Shown here: positions 54,519-64,000 of the stretch, in pieces
How the letters are laid out: the number at the start of each line of letters is the position of its first letter
Numbering within the stretch: position 1 is the first letter of the stretch
Assembly: GCA_016647705.1 (NCBI GenBank)
Contig: CM028329.1
Coordinates: 13,107,910 to 13,171,909 of the forward strand
DNA length: 64,000 bases
Direction: 5' to 3'
Source: Eucommia ulmoides
Taxonomy: Eukaryota; Streptophyta; Magnoliopsida; Garryales; Eucommiaceae
The notes under the pieces: generated by a model
Database searches by the model: none
Told to the model about the DNA's origin: nothing
The model's input: the letters and a program-made list of their open reading frames with translations, nothing else
Translations under genes and position numbers: made by a program

Positions 54519-57500
54519 GTAATGAAAAGGAACAATCAAATGAAAAAGAACAATTAAAGCAAATGCAATTAAAAGGAGATTATGTTGCGCTAATCAACGA
54601 AATCATAATTCAAGAGAGGAACAAACAATGAGTTAGGGCAACATAACTTACATGCCTCCATTTATGAGATTATTTTAGTCGCATTGTACAGTTCCTTGAG
54701 GATTAATTCTATGACTCAAAAGCTGGTCAAAACATCAAATTACAACAACCAAATGAAGTATCAAACATTAACACATAACATAATTTCAACATCATTCATA
54801 CATACCATAAATCAAAGTCAGGTCAGATTGGAATCAAATCATTCATCAATGAATCCTGCATACGAAAAAAAAAAAAACATTTACTCAAAAAATTACAATA
54901 TTGAGAGAGAGAATTATAAAATGTAGAATTGAAATTATTTTTAAAGTTAGATATGACAGAATAATTATTATATCTGGTCGAATTAACACAAAATCCTACA
55001 AAATAAAACTAAAATTGGGATAAATTCTCTTCAAATTAGGTATATTGATGGCATGTATTGTTGTTGTGTAGAAGAGGGAGTTGACGTGGATTGCGATGGT
55101 TGTTGTTGTGGTCTATTGATTTCTTTTACTAAAGGAAAAGTAAACTCCTTCAAAAGATAAATTATAAATTAGGATGACTTTTTTGTCGATATGTTTAAAT
55201 TGTTCAATCATCTTACTAAATTTAATCAACAATAATTAACCATTCAGAATTACTCTTACAAAATTAAATTAAACAAATATTTCCCTAATTATAAAGACAG
55301 ATGGAACGTGCAAATTTTTCTACTAAACATATTTATAACCCTAAATATTTATTCAGAAGTATTTATAATGAACATGCAAATAGGAATTAAAATGGATGAA
55401 ATTACTAATTTATAATTCTCTCAATATAACCCTAATTATAAATACAAACTATTTCTAATTTATAATTAACATTTAATTTCTTCATACCAAGCATAATGAA
55501 TCATCTCAACAAATTAGTTAAGAAATCTCTATTTACTCTTACCAAGACAACTAATTAGCTTGAACACTATGCAATCAGAGGAAAAAGCAAAAACTGACTT
55601 TTGCTTAGCAGAAAACAAAATTACTATAATCGTAATTCAATTGGGAAAACAAAAACAAATGAAGATAAAGCAATTGAGAGAAAGAGAATTAGTACCTTAA
55701 TTTTGAGTTTGAGAAGATGTGTCAATCTAATCGTGTAAATAGAATAATCTATGAAAGGCAGTAATAAAAATAAACTCCATACACTACCCAAAAAAATAGG
55801 ACCTTCCATATGGGATACCAAAAACCAAATGATTATACGCCAGACGCTACCCAAACAAATATGACTTTATTCTTGAGGAAAAACAATTATACACCAGTGG
55901 AATTAAATATGTTTCTATTTTGTTCTTAAAATTTTGGAACAAATGGGAACATAAAAACAATTCATCACTCTATTGTCTAAGAGTTAATAAAACAATTCCA
56001 ATAGTTAATCAAAAGTTATCATAGACAAACCCTAATTCTAAATTGAGGAAATCAACATAACAGAGACTTTTAGATTATGAAAACAACAACTAATCTTGAC
56101 CAAACAATTTTATCAACCAATTCCAACAGTTAATCAAACAATTATCTATGACAAACCCTAATTTTAAATTAAGAAAATCAACATACAAAGACTTTTAGAT
56201 TATGAAAACAACAATTAATCCTAAACAAACAATTTAATCAAACAATTTTAAAAGATAATCAAATAGTGATCTAAGACGAACCCTAATTCTAAATTAAGAA
56301 AATCAATATAATAGAGAAAAATATTGAATCATATGCGAAAATTATTAATGATCCAATAAAAAACCAAAATTTGCATAACCAAAATCTAAAGAACAAAGAT
56401 TGAGGGGGAAAAAAAAAAAGTAATCCGAAGAACTGAGGAGATAGAGAGATATTGGGTAAGGGAAGAGAGATATTGGGTAAGGGAACAAATAAATTGAATT
56501 AATTATAATGAAACCGAGGAGATAGAGCTGAACATTAAGGAATTAAAAATGGTATTGATTTGTCTCAGTGCTCATTTGGTGCCTGAAAATGTGTCTGCAA
56601 ATTGTCTTTGAAAAATGTAATATGTATTGTTTTATTAAAGGAAAATCTATTATATAGTCCTTAAAAAATATATAAATCGAAAAATGGACCTCCCAACTAC
56701 TATAATAAAATTTTCAGTCCTAAGAGATTTTTAGAAAACAATCCTCTATTTGTTGACCATATTTTTTCTATTATTTACATACAATGTCGTTATATTACAA
56801 ATCAAGCCGTGAATATTCATATTTTCATTCTGCTATTTTTTAATATTTTAATATATTTTAATTCTGATTTTGCTGTTGTGAATATTCATTGTTCTTTATA
56901 TGAACAAATCAACAAAATACAATCCTGGTATGAACATTTACTAAAATCACCCGAAATCAAAAAAATTAAAAAAAAAAAAAAAAAAAAAAAAACAAAGATC
57001 AACAAAAAACAAATGAGTGTGAACATTTCATCGAACCACATGAATGTTCACCCCAACACACCACGAATAACAAATCAAGACATCAAAATTCCCCTAAAAT
57101 CAACAAAAACAAAATCAGTATAGACATGCACCAACCACAAATGACACATTCAAGCCATATCTGAAAAATTCTAGATCTGGAATTTTCCAAATCTGATTTT
57201 GGAGAGAGAAGAAGAGAGAGAGAATGAAGGACTCTAGGCTGAGGACGGCGGAAAACTCCAACCGACGATAGAAAACAAAAAGACAAAATATGGCAATAGA
57301 GAGTAGATTTGAAAACACGATGATGGCTGGCTATGGAGAGAGAGATTTGGTATGTCGGAGGCGGGGTTAGTTGAGCGAAGGACAGACACAATTGGGCATG
57401 TCAATAAGGTTATAAATAAGAGGAGAAGACAAATCACAACGAAAAAGGTTGTGCTGATGACAGCTTTTGGTGGCATTGGAGCAACTGTTCCTATCTTGTC

Positions 57501-57930
57501 AGGACGTGTTCAGAGGGTCTGATGTTATTCCTTCCCCAATTGATGTCCAAAAACTTTGTCGCATTCTGATTTTGTCTTTGAATGATGCAATGCCACCGTT
57601 AGGCGATAGGGTTTGCGAGCATATCGCAATTCACAGGCACCGTGAAAGAGCATGGGATGGTTGAAAATGAAAATGGTGAGAGAGAGTGGCTATGAGAGAG
57701 TAAAAAAGTTTCATATTTATATAGGGGTGTTATTGTCCGTTTGTTATTTTTTTACTTAATAAAAGATTAAATAATAAAAAGTAATAATAAAAGGATTAAA
57801 TAATAACCTTTTTATTTAAAAAGTTAATTTAGAGGAGAGAAAATCAAATTAAATTTAAACAATTTTTTTTTTTATTAAATGTAAAATTAAGCAATGAGGT
57901 GAACATTGTGTAATATTCAAATTAAAAAAA
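54519..57930. other. Intergenic AT-rich spacer
   Basis: No gene is recognised. It holds the 125 bp tandem repeat at 55975-56325, an A tract at 56970-56991, and short open frames without known motifs, such as 57467-57664 (+) and 57083-57391 (-). The last overlaps a possible GAGAGAGA-rich transcript leader, but I see no conserved protein. Confidence 0.5.
55975..56325. repeat. Tandem repeat, about 2.8 copies of 125 bp
   Basis: Units contain ACAAACCCTAATTCTAAATT, then GACTTTTAGATTATGAAAAC and CAAACAATTTTATCAA. Occurrences of the first word start at about 56025, 56151 and 56275. Confidence 0.85.
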
Positions 57931-57940
57931 ATAAAACCAA

Positions 57941-58130
57941 CATGAGTTGGTACAATTGGAAGGGATTTGACCTCTTTAAGGAACATATTCAGGGATCGAA
58001 CCTCGAGGGCTGTAAATGAAAAATATTTTGCTGAGAAAGGTGTCCTGCTTTTGGTGTCCAACAATACCTCAAGGGATCGGCTGTGTGGTGCGGGATACTT
58101 GGGAATTGGAAAAATAAATTAAAAAAATAA
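57941..58130 (+). mobile_element. SINE candidate near the prefoldin 6 promoter
   Basis: CATGAGTTGGTACAATTGG resembles a pol III A box, and GATCGAACC (57994-58002) fits the B box consensus GWTCRANNC about 45 bp later. An A/T-rich tail follows near 58107-58130. No target duplication was confirmed. It would sit within about 100 bp of the prefoldin 6 start codon. Confidence 0.35.
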
Positions 58131-58235
58131 ATATTAATATATATTTTTTTCTTTTCTAGACCCGCTTGCTGTTGGTCGTCTAAAAGTACTTCATACAAAA
58201 TCTGAGAAGTTTCAAGGTTGAAACGGAGACCGGCA

Positions 58236-58314
58236 ATGGCGTCGTCATCTGCTTTACGAGAACTACAGCGAGAATTAGAGAACAAAGCCAACGATCTCAG
58301 TAAGCTTCAAAAAG
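58236..58314 (+). CDS. PFD6: PFD6 exon 1
   Basis: Encodes residues 1-26 and one base of D27. ATG 58236 begins the conserved N-terminus. The exon ends CAAAAAG and the intron starts GCAAGC, a GC-AG intron of 119 bp whose acceptor is CTCGCTCAG. Confidence 0.9.
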
Positions 58315-61300
58315 GCAAGCTTTCAAACCCTAATCCTAGAGATGTCTCGCCCTTTCTTTCTCTTTGATTTGTTGGCATTCATACTCTTGGATATAATATA
58401 CGAACCTTAAATAATACACTTTTCCTCGCTCAGACATAGCAAAGAACCACCAAGTGAGAAAGAAGTACACAGTCCAGGTTGGTGAAAACGAGCTTGTCCT
58501 CAAGGTATTTCTCCCTCCTTCTCCCTCTTTATTAAGATTGATTTTTGAATTGAGGATGATGTTCAATACATTCTTATTTTCTTATGAAGGAGTTGGATTT
58601 ATTAAACGAAGACGCAAATGTGTACAAATTGATAGGACCGGTGTTAGTGAAGCAGGATTTGGCGGAGGCTAATGCTAACGTTCGCAAGAGAATTGACTAC
58701 ATCTCTGCTGAATTGTATGTATATTTTGTATTTTTTTTTTATTTTTTTTTTTAACTCCTGCTTTATAATGGACCTGATTTAGCTGTGATTGTGGGTTTAT
58801 CAGATGTTAAAAATCTTTGCGTTTATTATATATTTTTAAAAGGCATTATTAAGACACGAGTGCGGCTCCATTAGTTTTTCCTATGATAGCTCACAGAGTT
58901 CCTGTTGATGATACTGCACTATTTCGTCAGCCATCCAATCCTTTTAGCCCTAAATAACGCCTGCAACACTTAGGATCAATACTTGGGATATCGGTGTGGT
59001 ATCGGCCAAATACCCTTCGGCGTGAGAATAAGTTAAACAGGTCTATCAGAGATATTAATTTTTCATAGCCGTTTTGGCCTAAATGTAACAATATTTATAC
59101 AGTAAGAATACCTTCTTTACCATGAATCTCGCCATGATCTCAACCGATCCAATGTTCCTCTAGAAAATCTCCATTTTGACGTTATGGTTAGTTGAGAGGA
59201 GTATTGGTGGGCCTGACATTATAAGATCTCCCATGGGTCATTTTTTCATGGACCCTTGTTCCTTATCATTTGTATATGCTTGGCTGTCCAATGGGATTGG
59301 CCTTCCGAATGACAATGGGCCCTCGTTGAACTGGCCTATCTTCAATTGTTTTTAGGCATGCGTTGAGTCGTGGGGAAAACCACCCGTATCAGTAGAAGAT
59401 CTCTAGACTTGAAAATTTTGGGTTGTTACAAACCAAAAAAGTGGCATTAGCGACTTGAGTTTATATAATGATGATTTTGTAGGTTGTAAATGAAATTCCT
59501 ACTACAGAAACTCCAACGGAGTATGATATAATGTAGTTTCTACACCAAGGCTACATATTCGAAGTCCAAATCTTTCCTTCAGTGCAGTATGCATTTCGCC
59601 TACTCTTCGATGATAGGATGCAATTTTGCTTCCCATAGAACAGAAATCTGCCAAAAGTGTTGGAAAAATTATGGATAATAAGATGCAAAATGTAACTAGA
59701 GGGCCTCAATTTAATGAACAATGGGAATATTCTTAGGGTAATCTATTCTACCTGTTGGAGTTGCTTTTGTCCTGTACATCACATATTTGTCAAATTTAAC
59801 TCAAGATTGATTTAGAAAATTGGGTAAGTTTTGCTATGAATATTTGGATGCAAGTAGTGCTCATCTGCAAATTCTCCCTATTGGCTTTATTTCTTGGTTA
59901 TCAATTTGTTTTATTGTCTCACACATCAAAGCTTGGTATCTCCTTCAGTAATAGATTTTTGGTCCATGAAGTACTTATATGATGATTATCCGGCATATTT
60001 TAGTTGTTACCATTGTATGAGGGCGTCTATACCCTGAAAGTGTTGAAGGAGAATGTGCTCGGTTTCTGACTTTTTCTGATGCTTTGCTATTGCAATATGT
60101 GAGTGAAATATGTTAACCTTGGGAAAATGTATTTGAAAGTCGAGCTGGGAAACTCGAAAAATGGATGGTGGAATAGTGGATGGCGCGTTAGTTTAGAAGA
60201 AAAATTTTCACTGTCAATTTTTTCACCATTCTCTTTATATTTGCATATTTTCATCTGATGGTTCTTTTCCTCGAAATGTGCAAGATTGTTTAATTCGCAG
60301 TTGTCCTGATGAGCCTACTTGGGTTACAGACTATTTTCACTTCTTTCTGTTTGGTCGGCAGCTGCTTCACTTATTCAAATTGTTTTTGGAAATTAAATGA
60401 AACAGATTCTCTCAGAATGTGAAACTATTTTAAGAAACTCTGTCTTGTTTCTGATTGCAAAGCGAATCGACCCATAATTTTTGTCTCTAGTCTAATTATG
60501 TAAACTAATTCAACTATGAGAACTTGCTAATAGTTGAAACTTGTGCTATTGTCTAGTTATAAAGATCACATTTGCATATTTTATTTTATTTTTTGCGCTT
60601 CCGAATTATGTTAGTTATACTATTTCCTCTTGTTATACTATTTATTTTTTGGACTTTTCTGCGAGGGTCCCTTATGTAAGAACCCATAGACTAAACAAAC
60701 CTCTAGTGAGATTTTAATTTGTGAACTCCGATTATATTTGTGAGTTGCCATGGACAAATATTCCCTTGCATGAAACTCGTCCGTAACGCAATGTCTTCTA
60801 TCTTTATTCCAAGTTACATCCCCCAAATTTAGGGTTTCAATGTGAACCTAAATTTGTGAAGGGAAATTATTTCATGTCAACCAATTAAAAAACAGGGCGT
60901 TTCTTCATATGGGATATGCCCCATAAATGAATGTAATCAGCAATAAACCCTACCTTATAACTAAGAAACCCTTATTTTTATAATTATTAATTTTTTTGAT
61001 AGGTCTTTGTAATATTTTCAGCAAGATGGAGTATAATCTCTATTGGTTTCTTCCTACTAAAATTGAATTGTAAATGATCTTTCCCACTTTGAGGATGTTT
61101 GTTTCCTGCTGATTTAATTCAATTTTTTTGCCTGGTGGATTTTCTCAGCAGTTCGGTTTGAAGCCAGGAGTTACTTTTTCCTTCTTGTCTTTTACTTCTT
61201 TTCTCAGATTCTTCTAATCTTCTTGTTGCTGTTTCTACTTTTAACTACTGGTAAGTGCTAACTAAAGGAATATTTTTGCCAATAGGAAGCGATTGGATGC

Positions 61301-64000
61301 AACTCTTCAGGATTTGGAGGAAAAACAAAATAGCAAGAAAGAAGCGGTTTGTACACACTCCTCTTTTCCCCTCTGTTTTAAGGAGTTTTGCTTCTCACAA
61401 TACGTGTGACGCTTCTAATACATATATGTTTATGGAGTTTATGGAAATTCTGATGCTAACTATTAAAAAATCCTGAATTTTAGTCAACGATGTTAGGCAA
61501 TTGAAGATTTGTTAATCACATTTTAATGAGAATCTGAATGTGATGAATTACTTATTCACCCTTATAAAAATCTAAACTGTATATTTTCAATTTAATGTAA
61601 ATTTAAAAAATACGAAAAATGAGACAAATAACATAAAGTGACTTCAAGCATGTGAAATCACTATTATATATAACAAGGAGAGAATATTGATTGTAGCACA
61701 AAGTTTATCCTAAATGTTAGTAAGGGAGTAGCAAGTTTTGGACCTTGGTTGCAGGATCCTTCTAAAACGGGCAGGTTTTAGACTTGCAATTCACGAGCTA
61801 CATACAGAGAACATGGTTCCACACTCGCTTCTCTCATGTAGAACCTCGCTCCTATCATAACTGCAACAATAACAACAGATTTATCCCATTTAACTAGGGT
61901 CGACTACATAAATCTGCTTGTGCCATGAAGATCATTGTAGGATCATCTTCATTAAGTTAGCCATCAAATCAATCCTAATTGTCTATTCTCAAGTTTTCTT
62001 AGGCCTATCTCGTCCTCTTGTAGCACTGTCTACTTTTTTGAATCACATCTTCTAATTGGTGTTACTGCAGGCCGTCTATGCACATGTCTAAAGCATCTTA
62101 AACAATTTTCTCTTATTTATACTTGATGGGTGCTAATCCTAACTTGTTATTTAAAGCTCAAGGCATTTAAGGCTCAAGGTGCACTACAGCACCAAAATCT
62201 CCTCGGAGCCTAAGCGCGAGGAGGAAGGCGAGGTCTATGCTTTATTGAATTAAGATTCATATGCACAAAATTGATTTTTTATGAATATTTACAGAATGTA
62301 TTATATTGTATTTTGTAAATATTACGTAAAATTTATTTTTAAGGCTTACTATAAAAATCTTTCATTGAATTTAAACCTGAGACACTCCCTTTCATTTCAA
62401 CAATACTAAGGAAATCCCTTGTTATTTTATTCGTACCTGAGACACCCCTTATCGTTTCATTCTGGTTACCTGAGATACTCCCTACTATATTTTATTGATA
62501 ACATAATATTTTCTCTCTTTTCTTACACATTTATATATATTTCCTATTTTCTTTTCTCTCTTCTTTTCTATTTTATATCATTTTTTTCAATTTTTATTTT
62601 CTTGTATGGTATTTATAGGGAAAAAAATCAAAAGCAAAAACTTGAAAAAAGGTTGAAATAAAAAAAAAAATCAAACATAAATAACAATGCCAAAAATAAA
62701 AAAATAAAAAAAAATTGAATTTGAAAAAAAAAAAAAAAAAAAAAACAATAAATAAAAGCGGAAAAAATATTGTTTTTAAATTTAAAGTTTTTGATTTTTT
62801 TGGCCTTCTATTTTCTAGTTTGTTACTTTAGATTTCGTTTATTTTTTATAAACACCATACAAAAAAAGTAAAGAAATACAAATAGGTAAAAAAAATAAAA
62901 CAAATGAAATAAATAATACGGAAAAAAGTAAAAAAAAGTAAAGAATAGAGAACAAGAGAGAGGAAGAGACTAGAAAATAAACACAAAAAATAAAATAATA
63001 ATTAAGAAAATAGAAAATATTATGTTGTAAGGGTATTTTTGTCAACAAAATATGATAATCCGTGTCTCAAGTATTATTAAAATGATTTGGGTGTCGCAGT
63101 TTTAACCTCATATTTTATTTGTATGAACTTTTTTGCATGCCACTAATTGGCTGTAAAATTTAGACCATAGTAACATTTCAATAAATTCGACAGTTAGAAA
63201 TATTGAATTGTTGGTTCAAGTCTACCCAAAGGGGTGAATTGGGCAATGCAAATAATTTACTGGTTTTTACTCTCTTTTAATTATCTCTTTAAAACTCACT
63301 TAAGTAGTATAAGTGCTAAAGAGGTGTAGCGGAATTTATAAGTAAACGGTAAAAGCACAAGCACACAGATAGAGACAATGTGGACACAAAGATTTATGGT
63401 AGTTCGGCAAGACCCCTCCTTGCCTACATTTACTTCCCCAAGCTCTTTGGAGATTTTTAACCCACTAGTATTCAAATTTTCTTCCTCAGTGAAGACCAAA
63501 CCATTACACTCTTACAAAATAACGTATGTTTATATCTTGCTACTCTCTCACAAGGTAAGCTACATTTATACCTTGCTATTCTCTCACAAAGTAAGGTATG
63601 TTTATACTTCGTTACAATCTCACATGATAAACTATGTTTATGCCTTGCTACATTCTCTCACTTAAACCGACACCCTGGTTTAAGTTACAGTTATATCCGC
63701 ATATTGGTTGTTATCTACATCACCAACCAAACAGATGAATTGGGCCGACATATAGTGGACGTCACATCTTTGAGTAGAGGATGTTGTGAGAGCCCTTATC
63801 GAAAATATTAGAAAAGATTGTCCAATATATAAAGTATCATATAGGCTACTACTAATACCTTGGATTAAGCATTTTAGGCCACGTGGACCCTGTTCAAAAG
63901 GTACCATGCGGGCTACTACTAGTACCTTCTTCTAATAGTTTTGATGTGGAATCTCACAGAGTTTTTTTAATAATGGAATGGTCGACTGGTTGAGGTCTAT
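58236..64000 (+). CDS. PFD6: Prefoldin subunit 6, exons 1-4, 3' end beyond the window
   Basis: Exons 58236-58314, 58434-58504, 58590-58714 and 61286-61346 join in frame to give 112 residues, about 85 percent of the usual 126-130. The protein is a beta-type prefoldin subunit, part of the cytosolic hexamer that hands unfolded tubulin and actin to the CCT chaperonin. MASSSALRELQRELENKAND is followed by SKLQKDIAKNHQVRKKYTVQ and VGENELVLKELDLL, then YKLIGPVLVKQDLAEANANV, the conserved hairpin, and RKRIDYISAELKRLDATLQD. The coiled-coil arms flank the hairpin. The remaining C-terminal residues (IMKLQQ-type in plants) are not found before 64000, so the last intron is at least 2.65 kb. Intron 1 uses a GC donor. 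Confidence 0.92.
58434..58504 (+). CDS. PFD6: PFD6 exon 2
   Basis: Encodes DIAKNHQVRKKYTVQVGENE then LVLK and ends in phase 0 before gtattt. Intron 2 is 85 bp. Confidence 0.9.
58590..58714 (+). CDS. PFD6: PFD6 exon 3
   Basis: Encodes ELDLLNEDANVYKLIGPVLV and KQDLAEANANVRKRIDYISA, with the beta-hairpin typical of prefoldin. Intron 3 is 2571 bp and contains an unassigned TE-like stretch around 58900-59400. Confidence 0.92.
61286..61346 (+). CDS. PFD6: PFD6 exon 4
   Basis: Completes the last Leu of exon 3, then KRLDATLQDLEEKQNSKKEA. The donor is gtttgt, weaker than consensus. Confidence 0.88.
61347..64000 (+). other. PFD6 intron 4 (incomplete) with foldback and LTR-like start
   Basis: Mostly AT-rich. 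It contains a foldback element (62371-63105) and, from 63209, a TGTTGGTTCAAGTCTACCC start followed by GGGGTGAATTGGG and TAGTTCGGCAAGACC, similar to the LTR-like repeat at 28203. Motifs at 62160-62240 (GGCTCAAGGTGCACTACAGC) are repeat-like. No further PFD6 exon was found. Confidence 0.6.
62371..63105. mobile_element. Foldback / MITE-like element, about 735 bp
   Basis: The left arm (TAAACCTGAGACACTCCC, TGATAACATAATATTTTCTC) is mirrored by the right arm on the other strand (TAAAACTGCGACACCC, TACAACATAATATTTTCTAT). The arms span most of the element and meet near 62730, with A/T-rich, imperfect pairing throughout. No target duplication was resolved. Confidence 0.6.

Noticed and set aside
57083-57391. 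- strand frames near 57.1-57.5 kb as a host gene
   Set aside because: They are short, Ser/Leu/Phe-rich and lack splice-joined conserved sequence, so there is not enough to support a gene.
1-64000. CRISPR arrays, tRNA, rRNA or bacterial operons
   Set aside because: No regularly spaced repeats of CRISPR type, no cloverleaf sequence and no rRNA core motifs were seen. The content is plant nuclear.

Overview
This is a plant nuclear window, almost certainly from a eudicot. The evidence is AT-rich intergenic DNA, GT-AG introns, two conserved plant genes split into short exons, and many Ty1-copia, Ty3-gypsy, hAT, Mutator and Harbinger-type remnants, several with intact target-site duplications. No bacterial or organellar feature is visible. 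The species cannot be named from the sequence.

Only two host genes can be supported, both on the + strand. The first (6103-24647, four exons, 212 residues) is an ACD11-like ceramide-1-phosphate/glycolipid transfer protein. Its second intron is about 17.5 kb because it holds a nest of retrotransposons. The second (58236 to beyond the right edge) is prefoldin subunit 6. Exons 1-4 lie in the window and the C-terminal exon does not.

Layout. 1-1400: unrecognised, repeat-like. 1610-2184: small hAT element. 2193-4928: AT-rich repeat DNA. 4929-5894: Harbinger-type element ending about 210 bp before the ACD11 start codon. 6103-24647: ACD11-like gene. Its intron 2 contains a + strand copia (6919-20137). 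The 5' LTR of that element is split by a - strand copia (7357-11875) and by a rearranged gypsy block (11881-15795), which itself carries a hAT insertion (14468-15659). A further short-LTR copia starts at 16544. 24648-28200: AT-rich spacer. 28203-30087: LTR-like repeat. 30481-30869: RNase H-like retroelement remnant on the - strand. 31330-42621: an 11.3 kb Ty3-gypsy element of Tat type on the - strand with both LTRs, an AGATC duplication, and a separate antisense (+ strand) intron-containing gene remnant with its own TATA box. 42844-44138: Mutator-like element. 44139-48056: repeat- and microsatellite-rich DNA. 48065-48841: a second hAT of the TAGGGGTGTGCA family. 49153-50096: 0.42 kb tandem duplication. 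52052-54513: a 2.46 kb solo LTR with an AGCTC duplication. 54514-58235: AT-rich spacer with a 125 bp tandem repeat and a SINE candidate. 58236-64000: prefoldin 6, whose later introns hold a foldback element and an LTR-like start.

The two host genes have no evident functional link: one moves sphingolipids in the cell-death pathway and the other is a chaperone subunit. The window is mainly a record of layered transposition. The most notable observations are the Tat element with its oppositely transcribed spliced gene, the nested-element intron in ACD11, and a GC-AG intron in prefoldin 6.
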